A stretch of DNA of 64,000 nt from Heloderma charlesbogerti (Eukaryota; Chordata; Lepidosauria; Squamata; Helodermatidae), in the NCBI GenBank assembly GCA_026122225.1, contig JANEZZ010001570.1, forward strand, positions 3,348,001 through 3,412,000, written 5' to 3'. Positions 44,519-54,672 of the stretch are shown in pieces (the stretch's first letter is position 1; the number at the start of each line of letters is the position of its first letter). The notes under the pieces are model-generated. The model saw only the letters and a list, made by a program, of their open reading frames with translations. It was not told the origin of the DNA and searched no databases. The position numbers and the translations under genes were made by a program.

Positions 44519-44826
44519 AGAGTAGAGTGTCTGTACCTCAGTAAATATTCTTTCCTACCCGCCCGCCCCCATTTTGGTCCAAAGAGCTCTCAATATCGAC
44601 ATAGCATTGCTGAATAGAGACAAGGTACTTCCTGGAACAGCTGTGTTATTTTAGGATTTCCATGGAGGTAAGAAATCTCAAATGGATTTCCAAAGACTAT
44701 GAGGCTCTGGGTAAGAAAATGAAGGGCTGGAGGGCACAAGTACTCCTTTTTCATCACTCCTTCCTGTTGAAAATCAAAACTTTGGTAGAGAAAGCAGGAT
44801 GAGGGTAAGCACAGTCAGGCAGCTGT

Positions 44827-45102
44827 CAGGGCCCACTGGACTTGCTCCTCTTCTTTGCCATTGCAACTGGGTTGTTGGCCTGTTTCTCATTCTGGCCCAG
44901 ACAATGGTGTTGGTAAGAAGGAGGAACAGCAGATGCCGCTGCCTGCTTGCTCACTTGCTCTCTACCTGTCAAGCCAGCAACAGGTAGAAAAGATGAGAAA
45001 GAGAATGTGGAGCAATAGCGATGAGAATGTAGATTCAGTGGGGCAGGGGGTCCATTGAGGGTGTCTTGCCCAAGGGCCCTCAAAAACCTGAAGCCGGCAC
45101 TG
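44827..45102 (-). mobile_element. hAT-type MITE, inverted relative of 39330-39687
   Basis: The right end GAAGCCGGCACTG and GGGCCCTCAAAAACCTGAAG are the complement of the left part of the 39330 element. The left end is probably CAGGGCCCAC. The 8-bp duplication could not be resolved. Confidence 0.6.
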
Positions 45103-45915
45103 GCTAAAACCAAGCTTCCCTCCATCATCCTGAACATAGTTTATTAGTATTCTGCCCTAGAGCCTGGGAACATCAGAATGAAGTAATGTCATTGCTTCTA
45201 CCTACCTTACCAACTGACAATACTGTTAACTGTGTTACTAGTGTGAGCCAATTCATCTTACCAACAGTGAAAATGTAATTTATTTCACAACTCTTTTGAG
45301 AATGATTCAGCCTGGCATTCATTCAAGATCAGAGTAAAGTGAGCCTGCACGTCTTGAAGGGGATCTCACAGCACATAAGCCAAGGCTAGTGTTGATTGCA
45401 TCTGGCGTCCTCATCTGGGCAAGATACATGTCAAGATGACTAGATTCAGTAGGAGCTGCCCTCATCAGCAGGGTTTCTCTTTTCCAGAACTATAAACAAG
45501 CAACTTTAGCAGATTAGATATGAGAGACTTGTGAACATTTGATAGATGCATCTCCTGAGGGTTAAGCCAGGCTTCCTGGAAGGATTTCATTTAAGCAGAA
45601 TGCTAAATCAGAATTTATAGCACTGCAATATCATTCCCAGAAATGCCAGCATACAGAATGGTAATTCTAGGAATTGAATCAGGCAACATGTCTGTAGCCC
45701 AGCTGTTAGGTAAAGAATTAGATCTGGATTTAGCTCCTGAACTGAAAACAGCAAAATGCAATGCCAACTGCCATAGCCGAAGTTAGGCAGAACTGTGGAT
45801 TTCTGTGTTCTCTACAGATCCCCCAGCAGATAGAACGCTTGTTTGGGCTGTGATTCTGAGATACTTGCCTGGTTGTACAATGGTACTTTAAAGGCATATG
45901 TTACTTTAAAGTAGA
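45103..45915. other. Repeat-poor stretch, candidate conserved non-coding block at 45290-45620
   Basis: No gene. About 45290-45620 has balanced composition and no repeats, for example AAGCCAAGGCTAGTGTTGAT. Conservation cannot be judged here. Confidence 0.3.
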
Positions 45916-46050
45916 TCAGGGTGGGCTGTGGTCCTCCAGATATTTTGGCCTAGAACTCCCAGGATCCCTCATCATTGGCTATGCTGGCTAGGGCTGATGG
46001 GAGTTGTAGGCCAAAACATCTGGAGGTCCACAAGTTTGCCACCCCTGTAG
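45916..46050. mobile_element. Palindromic hAT-type MITE (CAGGGTGGGC ends)
   Basis: CAGGGTGGGCTGTGGTCCTC at the left and TTTGCCACCCCTG at the right are inverted. The inner arms GGCCTAGAACTCCCAGGATC and GATGGGAGTTGTAGGCCAAA fold together. GTAGAT lies on both sides, a partial target duplication. Confidence 0.72.
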
Positions 46051-46898
46051 ATAGGAACTGGTATCTTTGACCTTCCCTCCTCAATGAGCCTGCATGGAAG
46101 ATGAGGAATAATTTGGACTTTATATTTAGACTGGCAGAAATTCCCATCAATGGCATAGGTATGTTATCTGTGGAGGAAGATGCTGCAAATTGCTGGGACC
46201 CATGAATGACTGCATAGTAGAGCCCTTTCGTGCTGCTATGACCTTTGCCACAATTAGCTGTAAACAGAATTAAAATGGAGATACCACACAAGCACTGTGT
46301 AGTGCTATAAGCCCTTCCCCATGGCCAAGACCTTCCTATAATGTTTACTCACAGGTAAGTCCTATTTAGCAAAGGGTCCCAGCAATGTCAATTAAAGGTT
46401 TCCTCCTTGTAGGTTGCATCATGATGACTACATCTGAGAAATTACTGATGAAAATCCTGTTTATTGCCCCGGAATGGGCTTTCTTAATTGTTCTGATGTC
46501 AGTTTCTGTTCTGCCGGGGGAGGGGGTGCTTTAACTACATTTTCTCCCTTATTATTTTTGCTTTTTTGTAGCAAAATAGATCTATTTCACTATTTTAAAA
46601 ATGAAAAGAAAAAAGTAGTATGATGAGAAGAAAGGAAACCAACAATTAAAGCCTCAACACACCTGCAAGAATAGAAGTGGACATTGAGGCATTTAATAGA
46701 GACTACTCAAGAGAAATTAGGGCTTAGTCATAACTAAACCTCCACCTACACTCATCAGAATGCAATAAAACAGTCTGAACCTCCAGATAGAAAGTGGTAA
46801 ATTAAAACAACCATAAGCAGTACAGATTCAGTCAGAATACATTAGGCACAATACGTTCAGTTCTGCATATGTTACTGTTCTTGATTCTGAACTCACAG
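46051..46898. other. Stretch without a recognisable gene
   Basis: Frames at 45950-46291 and nearby are shadows of repeat and unique sequence. No motif or paired terminus was found. A repeat-like TTTACTCACAGGTAAGTCCT occurs near 46340. Confidence 0.35.
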
Positions 46899-47246
46899 GC
46901 CTGGTTCAGCCAACCAGAGGTTCCACACGGTCACCTCTGTTGGCAGGAAAGGGGCTTCCAGAGGGCTCATGGCCCACCCATGATTGTGAGCAGGTGCGAT
47001 TTGTGTGAATTTGTGCAACATCACCATGAGGTCTGCTATGATTTATACAATTCCAGTGGCCCTTTCCCAAGATGCTTTGATCTTGATCACTGTAATGGCT
47101 ACATTGATATCCCAAATGTGGAGGCAACAGATCATACATGTCAGGCCCCATACAACCCTGGCTGGACCACAAGCACACTGGTAGCCCTAACCTGCTCTTA
47201 AAGGCAATCATGTGGGTTCTGTCAGATATATGAACCAGGCAATATT
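46899..47246. mobile_element. Possible TIR element (GGCCTGGTTCAG ends)
   Basis: GGCCTGGTTCAG at the left and ATGAACCAGGC at the right are inverted over about 10 bp. A similar terminus is common in squamate hAT elements as I remember them. No target duplication is evident. The 110- and 114-codon frames inside lie on opposite strands and match no family. Confidence 0.35.
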
Positions 47247-47334
47247 TCAAAGGTTTTTTTAAATGTTGTGTCTTTTCAATATTTTGCTTTTAGCAAAGAG
47301 CAAGGGGACCCATGACAAAATGTTGAAGCGTGGA

Positions 47335-47645
47335 GTGCTCCTTTTAAGGGTTCCAGCCAGACACCCATACCCACTTCAAGAAGACTCCATCCCATTCCCT
47401 CTCCCTAGTTCTCCAGGTTTTCCCCCCAACAGTCAGCCAGTGTTCCATGCCCACAGACCATGCACAGTCCTCACTGGACTGTTAAGTGTGTGTGGTGGGG
47501 GGGGTGTCTCCCCCTCAGTATTTTTTTCCCAAATAGTTTTTGTGCTTCTACAAACTTTGGGTTTCCCCAAGCCTGCGTATACCTCCATTTTGTGTGTGGG
47601 TGGTGCTGTTTTGGCTACAAAAGGATCCACACGTCAACAATAAAG
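47335..47645 (+). repeat. Unclassified interspersed repeat, longest copy
   Basis: GTTCCAGCCAGACACCCATA, AGTCAGCCAGTGTTCCATGC, CCCCAAGCCTGCGTATACCT and CATTTTGTGTGTGGGTGG. Shared with 40915-41150 and, inverted, with 15745-15887. It could be an LTR or LINE 5' region, but no terminal signal is visible. Confidence 0.45.
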
Positions 47646-48594
47646 TCCCTATGAATATATAAGATACGTAAGCAAGAATATAGAGTTAGAAGGAAAGTGC
47701 CTGGTGGGTGTGAGGAAACCAGCTGCAGTTATGTAGGATACAAAATATCTACTGCTCAAATTCTAGTGCCTGTTCCAGACAACAGGAAAGTGAATATTTA
47801 AGCAATAGTAGCATTTTAATCAATATTTTCTGTTCCTCTGCTCCTTAAGGGCTGAAAGGAGCTCAGAATGGGAGGAAAACAAGGTGAATATCTTAGGTGT
47901 TTTCAGCCCATTAGCCCCACACACTTCATATGCCACAGAGCTGATGTCTCACCACCACCCCGTTTTCTTGAGACAATTAATTTTGTTAGTACTTTGTGGC
48001 TGTGTTTCATCCCTGAATTAAGGAGCCGTCTGTCTGAAAATCAATAGCCACCTTTCTTTTTGAGAGATCTGACCGTGTGCTCCAAAACTGCATTTCATAG
48101 TCCATCTGCACTGCCTGCTTCAGATATCATAGGGCACAACAAAACACACTGTCATTATCACTTATACCGAGAAGTGTGGGCGTAAATAATGGGCCATTTG
48201 TGGAACTCAGAGAGATCTCCATGGAAACGCTTAATCACTGACATTTAAGCTCCTGGTGGTGCTACAGGGAGCAGCTGACTGACCTATTCTAACAGTTTAT
48301 CAAGGTTAAACACACACACACACACCAGCCTCTGTCTTAAGCTTCTACCGGTGTGATATGCTGACAGCCCATCCCATTGTATCTTTCTACTTTTCGGTCT
48401 CGTCAAGAATAACCTTGATTTTTCCAAGCACTCCCTTCTTTGACCCTTTCTCATTTGGCATTGCTCCTTATTACAGAATTAAATCTGGCTTGAAAGGAAA
48501 CTCAGACAGATCCGCCTTTGATGTGAGAGGTCATCATTCTCAAACATTACGTTAGTCCGACAACAATTGGCAGAACTTTTATCCTTTCATAACA
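47646..48594. other. Repeat-poor stretch, candidate conserved non-coding block at 47960-48290
   Basis: No gene. About 47960-48290 contains GACAATTAATTTTGTTAG, GGCGTAAATAATGGGCC and CCATGGAAACGC, with no recognisable repeats. A (CA)n run lies at 48309-48325. Confidence 0.35.
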
Positions 48595-48760
48595 TCAACC
48601 CGGGTTCAAGTTCCCACTTGGCCATGAAGCTCACTGGGTGATTTTGCGCTGTCCAGTGACTCTCAGCATAATCTACCTCGCAGGGTTGTTGAAAGGGTAA
48701 CATGGAGAGGAGGAGGACCACGTATGCCGCCTTGGGCTCCTTGTAGGAAAAGGTCGAATA
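48595..48760 (+). mobile_element. CORE-SINE of MIR type
   Basis: Box B-like GGTTCAAGTTC at 48603-48613, then CATGAAGCTCACTGGGTGAT, CTGTCCAGTGACTCTCAGC, ATCTACCTCGCAGGGTTGTT, GGAGAGGAGGAGGACCACGT and a GTCGAATATAATTGTAACAA tail. Same family as 30211-30412 but in the opposite orientation. The 5' tRNA head is truncated. Confidence 0.75.
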
Positions 48761-49380
48761 TAATTGTAACAAATAGAATACATAAACATATTTCTGCTTG
48801 TAGCACAAGGAATGACTATGTGCAGCAGTTGCAGACAAATTTTGTGGTTATCACCACAAAACGTTTGCACAGTGGCCTCAGCATATGGCACCAGCTGCTG
48901 CAATGCAACATGGTAGGAAGCACTGTCCTTACTCTGAATTGAATTTGTGACATTGTCACTCAGCCAAATCCAGCTAGCCGCACAATGGTTTGACATCATG
49001 ACACTACTGTGATCACTGATTGCCTGGGATGGATTTCCAGGAAGAAATAGCTTTGGTTTTAAAATGGCACTAAATACCTGCCAATCAGCAGCAAAACAGG
49101 TGGGCAAGGAGGTTTTCAGCAGATATTTCTTCCCTCTCCCAAAGCATTATGTCCTGCAAAGAATTTCCATATGCAAATATTCTGTTCAGCCCTGTTCAAG
49201 ACTAACATGATTAATCCTGTAAATATGTACAAGTACAAATGATAGAGGTATACCTAATGTCCTAAAGTAGGAGACTGAAAAAATTAACATGATATATCTG
49301 AAAAATTTAACATGAGCCATCACAAAAAAAGAAAAAGAAACCAGCACATGTCGCTACTTTACCAGCCAAGTTAACAGGCT
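48761..49380. other. Stretch without a recognisable gene
   Basis: No paired repeat ends or motifs. The 144-codon minus frame overlapping 48673-49107 runs out of the SINE and matches no family. Confidence 0.35.
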
Positions 49381-49680
49381 TGTCTACATGAGGCTTTTAA
49401 CCCACACCCTTACCAAGGCTTCTGCTTCCAGGTTCTTTGTGGCATTAAGATCAGCTCCTTTACATGTGTGTGTTTTTTTCCCCAGGGGATTTCTTTCTCT
49501 GGCTTTCTATATATTTAATTATACAAGCACTAGGTGGCATTGTGGAATAGTGGAATTGCACAAATACACAAGGCTTCTATAATGCCATTAAGAAAATACC
49601 AGAATTTCCTCATTAGGAAAAAAAAACACATGATAATGGTTGCAAAGAACAGGTAAAAGCCTCATGTAGAAAGGCTCAAC
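49381..49680. mobile_element. TIR element of the CATGAGGCTTTTA family, cleanest ends
   Basis: TCTACATGAGGCTTTTAACC on the left and TAAAAGCCTCATGTAGA on the right are a 17-bp inverted repeat. The interior matches 4665 and 41196 (GCTTCTGCTTCCAGGTTCTT, GATAATGGTTGCAAAG). The CTCF-like word GCACTAGGTGGCAT (49527-49540) has two mismatches. Confidence 0.75.
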
Positions 49681-49689
49681 ATCACTAAT

Positions 49690-49890
49690 AACTCTAAGAC
49701 CAACAATAAAATTATGTTTAAATACATCAGAAGCAGGAAGAAGCTAGGGAGGCAGTTGGGCCATTGGATGACAAGGGAGGTAAAGGAATACTGAAGGAGA
49801 GTAAGGAGATTTCAGAAAAGCTGAATGAATTCTTTGCATCTGCCTTCACTGCAGAGGGCAGAGACCCATGCCTGAAACAACAATCCTAGA
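49690..49890 (+). mobile_element. CR1 LINE fragment between endonuclease and RT
   Basis: The translation gives FKYIRSRKKLGRQLGHW and, with frameshifts, SEKLNEFFASAFTAE. The phrase NEFFASxFT is typical of CR1 ORF2 just before the RT blocks. It is a short dead fragment. Confidence 0.65.
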
Positions 49891-50189
49891 GATTACAAAA
49901 TTATGGGTCAGCATGGTGAGATCCCCCCTTCACAAAAATGAGCAAACCCTACACAACAAATACAGCTAATCAAAGATGCCCCTGGCCACCACTGCTACTA
50001 CCTGCTTATCCAGGACCAAAGGGAATCTAAAAGCATGCCTATATATGGAAATCTGGTTTCTGAACGCTTAATGAACTTCCCTATAACATTTCTCAAAAAT
50101 AATGAGAGCTAGAAACTTACTTTGCTCTAAACGGCAAAAGAATGATTCTTCATAACCTTCTTCTACATATATAGTAAAGTCAAAAATTG

Positions 50190-51122
50190 TGTGTGAGTTT
50201 GTGGCTGGCTGCAGGGCCATCTGTAACCCAGGGAATAAGGGGGAGCTATCCTGGGTGTAATCATACCGTAGGGGCCCACTGAGCCTGCCATTTAGGCCCT
50301 ACAGTTTGCTGCCCCTTTTACTTCACATTCTCACTTGCTGGAGTGTATGACAGGAGTCACTGGGTTAGATTACTACTTTGTTTATACTTTCCCTTTAGTC
50401 ATGGTTTCTTTTCTGACTGTGCAGAACATTTAGTTCCTCTCCCCTCTTCCTGCAGTGAGCAAGCAAGTTAGTATTAAATATCTTTACCCCTTTCAATGCC
50501 AGATGTATCTGTTAGGAGTGTGTGATTAACAGTAATGTGAAATGTGGTGCGGTGTGTACTCGCCTGTCTGAGGGGCTGGGATGACACAGTGGAGTGGAGA
50601 CTTGGGGCTTTATTCATAAAAGAGTGAACTGGGGGGAACTGAGAAGGCAATTGCAAAATGAAGGGCAAAATAGCAGAGTTTTACATGTAGCTGAACTGAA
50701 GATTTTTGGGTTTGTGTGTTTGTGGCTGGCTGCAGGGCCATCTGTAAGACAGGGCATAAGGGGGAGCTGCCGTGGGCCTAATCACACTGCAGGGACCGCT
50801 GAGCCTGCCATTTGGGCCCTGGAGTTCCTGCCACTTTTAGTTCACATTCTCTCACTTGCCGGAGTATATGACAGGAGTCACTGGGTTACATTATTACCTT
50901 GTTTATACTTTCCCTTACTAACAAGTACACCCTCTCAATCATGGTACAGGCCAGGTTTCTGATTTCAGCTACCAGTCTTCCTATTGGCCATCTTTCATTC
51001 TATTCGTCTCTCTCCCATTCACTCTGACTTCCTTCACCTTGGATTGGCTGGCTGCCGTTTGTTCCCTCCCCTTTACTTGTGGTTTATTTTCTAACTGTGG
51101 AGAGCATTTAGTTTCTCTCCCC
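50190..51122 (+). repeat. Direct repeat of about 250-420 bp, spaced about 515 bp
   Basis: 50193-50403 and 50706-50944 share GTTTGTGGCTGGCTGCAGGG, GGGGGAGCTGCC or its variant, TGACAGGAGTCACTGGGTTA and TTGTTTATACTTTCCCTT. The pieces 50399-50445 and 51077-51122 share TTTTCTGACTGTG and AGCATTTAGT-like text, so the second unit is longer. They might be paired terminal repeats of an unknown element or a local duplication. Confidence 0.6.
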
Positions 51123-51159
51123 TATATCATTTCTTCAGCTTTTCCCATGTTGAACACAA

Positions 51160-51305
51160 CTCCCTTTGTGGGAGAAGACTGAGACAAAATGGGAGCAAAG
51201 TAGTAACCCCTTTTCTCTGTTACCTGTTAACAATTCGCCATCTTCCCTAAGCAGTGGACCTGCCTATTCATTTATCTTCCTCAGTCTTGGGGAGAGGGCT
51301 GTGGG
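51160..51305 (-). mobile_element. CR1-like LINE fragment
   Basis: The minus strand reads GELLTGNREK followed by a FVSVF-like motif, corresponding to the CR1 phrase before the RT domain. It is short and adjoins the BovB fragment. Confidence 0.45.
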
Positions 51306-51319
51306 GCACCAGCTTTGCA

Positions 51320-51830
51320 TGCAGAAGTTTGACAGCATAGTAAGAAGCACAGACATCACCTTGCCGACAAAGGTCCGTCTAATCAAAGCTATGGTTTTCC
51401 CAGTAGTAATGTATGGCTGTGAGAGCTGGACTATAAGGAAGGCTGAGCGCCGAAGAATTGATGCTTTCAAACTGCAGTACTGGAGAAGACTGTTACGAGT
51501 CCCCTGGACTGCAAGGAGGTCCAATCAGTCAATCCTAAAGGAAATCAACCCTGAGTGCTCATTGGAAGGACAGATACTGAAGCTGAAGCTCAGATATTTT
51601 GGCCACCTAATGCGAAGAGAAAACTCTCTGGAAAAGACCCTGATGCTGGGAAAGACTGAAGGCAAAAGGAGAAGGGGACGGCAGAGGATGAGATGGCTAG
51701 ATAGCATCACCGATGCAATGAATATGAACTTGAGCATGCTCCGGGAGAGACCGCAGGACAGGAAGGCCTGGCGTGCTATGGTCCATGGGGTCACGAAGAG
51801 TCGGACATGACTGAACAACTGAACAACAAG
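51320..51830 (+). mobile_element. BovB (RTE clade) LINE 3' fragment
   Basis: An open frame gives DITLPTKVRLIKAMVFPVVM, YGCESWTIRKAERRRIDAF, VPWTARRSNQSILKEINPEC, LKLRYFGHLMRRENSLEK, RMRWLDSITDAMN and AWRAMVHGVTKSRT. The 3' end GAGTCGGACATGACTGAACA is the usual BovB terminus. The endonuclease and RT palm are missing by 5' truncation. The piece itself is unbroken for about 165 codons, so it is less decayed than the copy at 31945. Its C-terminus also differs (RERPQDRKAWR against a VATVDRKLW type), suggesting two subfamilies. Confidence 0.92.
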
Positions 51831-51839
51831 AACAACTCC

Positions 51840-51955
51840 AGGTGGGGCTAAAAAAGCCTTCTGCCTGAAACCCTGGAGAGTAGCTGCCAGTCAGTGTCGA
51901 GAGAACTGGGCTGGACGGCCCAATAGTCTGAGCCAGCTTCCTATGGTATTGCTCC
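51840..51955 (+). repeat. Interspersed repeat fragment of squamate type
   Basis: CTGAAACCCTGGAGAGTAGC, CTGCCAGTCAGTGTCGAGAG, GGACGGCCCAATAGTCTGAG and CAGCTTCCTATGG. I recognise the phrase as an abundant reptile repeat but cannot name the family. Confidence 0.4.
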
Positions 51956-53248
51956 TAACATAGCCAAAGAACCCCTTTTTGTTTTTAGCACCCCTCGCAA
52001 GGGTCATTCTAGGCCTTAGCCTTCCTAATCCACCCTTCTATTGGAGTTTGTATCGTCCGATTTTTAATCTTCAATTTTTAATGGTATTTTATTTTTTTTA
52101 ACTGCTCTGATATGCTGTCTGTTTACCATAATAAACTGTTCTTCTATATCCTTACAGGTTCAGGATAGTTTTATAAGCTGCTCTTCTTTAATGATTGTAT
52201 CTTCACATTTCTCAGGTATGACTCAACCTAGTGAAAAAATTACATTGTTTTGACCAATATTTCAGAAATTCCAGGTTGTTGTTTTTTATCAGCAACATTG
52301 CATACTTCCTGCCTCACCATTGTCACAATGGAAAGACAAAGCTACAGAAAGACAGCAGGGACAGACAGATAAATGAGGGATAAACTTAGCATCTTGCCAC
52401 TTTTCAGTGTTGAGCTGTGCATTAGAAATGGAAAGCCAGCTCCATTCAGGCTCCCAGCTGTTATTAATTCTGAAGTGTCTGGAGGGATTTTGGAACATTC
52501 TGCTTTAACCTTATGTAGTTATAAATATACTTAGCGTCCTTCCCACCAGCATAAGGTAAGATCTCTCCTTTATAGTTCAGTAATATATTATTCAGATCAT
52601 TTCAAAGTACAAACCCTTTTCCTTATCTCCTGGATGGGCCTGGTATTTCTGTTTGTACAGAATGTTCCATTATCCAGCGTCATAGAACTAATATTGATTA
52701 ACCAACAGCTAAAGAATAATTCATGTTACAGAGAACCGTGTACCTTATTTTGTTAGAGACTAATTAGAACAGCAGGGACTGCCACTGATTATTTACTCTC
52801 GCTCCCACAGACACATCTACATGGTTAATGAGGGAGAAATAAAATAATGCTTTCATAGTACAATACACATTCATTTCTAAGCCTGGTACATAGTTGCCTA
52901 GGTATGAAATTCTGCTTAGTTACAGGTTGAGACATTTTGCCTTTGGCCCTGTCCCTCCTCATTGGAATAATTCACGTTAAGCAGAAGGCTTCCCTATCCT
53001 CAGCTGGAAAATACAATTCTTTGCATCCAATATGTGTCACGCTTATTTCCTACACTTGTTCCAAGGACTTGAGAGCAGATAAGAAGTGTCCAGGCAGTCT
53101 CCCATCCAGACAGCTTACAGGCCTATATCTGTCTAGCTTCAGCTGAAAAGCAATCATTATTGATCCTGTCCTGGACCATTGGCTGCTGCTATCATCCTTA
53201 GGACAATTCAGATTGGTTGAGAAATGGTCAGCAAAACAGCATTCCTAC
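51956..53248. other. Repeat-poor stretch, candidate conserved non-coding block at 52290-52800
   Basis: No gene. About 52290-52500 and 52660-52800 have enhancer-like texture (CCCAGCTGTTATTAATTCTG, GAGACTAATTAGAACAGC) and no repeats. An A/T-rich LINE-tail-like patch lies near 52060-52140. Confidence 0.4.
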
Positions 53249-53523
53249 GGGCACAGTCCTATGGCCGCTAGACTGTGCCCTTAGACTGTTTAGGCTGTGC
53301 CCTTAGACTCCTAGACTGATTTCCCCGCTCTGCACTCGTAAGAGCAGCACAGAGTGGGGGGGAGGGGCATTCCTGGGGCTGGGGAGTCAGCCATCTAGCC
53401 ACTAATGCAGGGCAGCCAGAGCATGGAGGAGAAGACCCTCTCCGCACTCCATCCGCCCTGCATTGGATAGTAGGTCACCTCTGCGTTTGGAGGCAGCTGA
53501 CTATCCCCACTGGATTACGCCCC
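53249..53523. mobile_element. MITE of the ACAATCCTATGG family, copy D
   Basis: GGGCACAGTCCTATGGCCGC on the left and CACTGGATTACGCCCC on the right are inverted. The interior ATGCAGGGCAGCCAGAGCAT and GCATTGGATAGTAGGTCAC match copies A and B. A small 24-bp duplication (GCCCTTAGACT) is visible near 53275-53312. Confidence 0.7.
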
Positions 53524-53649
53524 AAGAAACTCTTCATGGAAAGCAAATCGTGTTTTACAGTGATGTCCAGATAAGACATCACCATAAAACAGAAAAGGTT
53601 GGATCAAGATTTACCTGCACTTCGCTCCCAATGGCTTGTATCCAATGTT

Positions 53650-54290
53650 GCCCTTTCCACCAGTGAAGCAGACACTGCTGGTGGATCAATTTTCCCCTCC
53701 ACCCTGCAGCCCAGTACTCATCATTTTTCTAAACTAAGCTGGCCCAGATGTTGTAACTTTTCCTCATGGAGGAGTTGCTTCAGTCCCTTGATCATTCTGG
53801 TTGCCCTTTTCTGCACCTTTTCCAACTCTACAGCATCCTTGTTTAGGTTCATTGACCAGAACTGTACATTTCAATTGTGGTTTCATCACAGATTCGTTAA
53901 GCGCAGTATGATATTTGCAACTTTATTTTCATCTCCTTTTCTAATTATGCCCAACACGGATTTTGCTTTTTTCATAGCAGCTTCATACTGGGTTGACATT
54001 TTCATTATGATATCCACAACCCCACAATCTCTTTCTTGGTCAGTCATTGCCAGCTTAGAACCCGTCAGCACATTCATGAAGTTGGGATGTTTTGCCCCAA
54101 CATGCATCATTTACACATGCTTACATTGAACTGCATGTGCCATTTTAATGCCCATTCTCCCAGTTTGGAGAGATCCTTTTGGAACTCTTCGCAATCCCTT
54201 TTTATTTTAACCGTCCTAAATCATTTCTTGCCACCAACAAACTTGGCCACCTCACTGCTCACTCCTAATTCCAGATAATATATGAACAAA
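53650..54290 (-). mobile_element. CR1 LINE fragment, RT C-terminal part
   Basis: The minus strand reads MHVGAKHPNFMNVLTGSKLA, TDQERDCGVV, MKMSTQYEAAMKKAKSVLG and IIRKGDENKVANII. This matches the CR1 region after the FADD motif (compare EKDLGIVV, NMSKQSDVNAKKANAFLGCI at 61190-61290). At 53740-53880 the complement of TCCTCATGGAGGAGTTGCTT continues the CR1 ORF end. No intact frame remains. Confidence 0.75.
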
Positions 54291-54672
54291 CTTGCATCAA
54301 CATTACTCCCATTTCTACCCACCCTTTTTCCCCTGTCACACTTACATCTTGTCCTTCTTTAGCATCTACAGGGTCATTTCATTTTTACAGAAGTCCTGTG
54401 AAGCTGGTTAGGCTGAAATATAGTAACTAGTCCAAGACCTCCCAGTAAGCTTCTTGTCTACCACTGGTCTTAGTCCTATGGATGGACCTGTTCAAACTGC
54501 AATAGCACAAAATTTAGCACAAAATGAAGTAGTCTGCACTTGAAGTAGGATCTTCACCCCCTAGATGTGGTTATCCCCAAAATATATCCTTTGTAACTTA
54601 CTATAGTCAAAGGTACTTTGAGCCTATGGGAAAAGACAATTTAAAAAAGAAAAAGCTATAAGTAAATAAGGA

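Noticed and set aside
46869..47250. Overlapping 110- and 114-codon frames on opposite strands
   Set aside because: No family resemblance, no domain motifs, and the frames sit within a possible TIR element.
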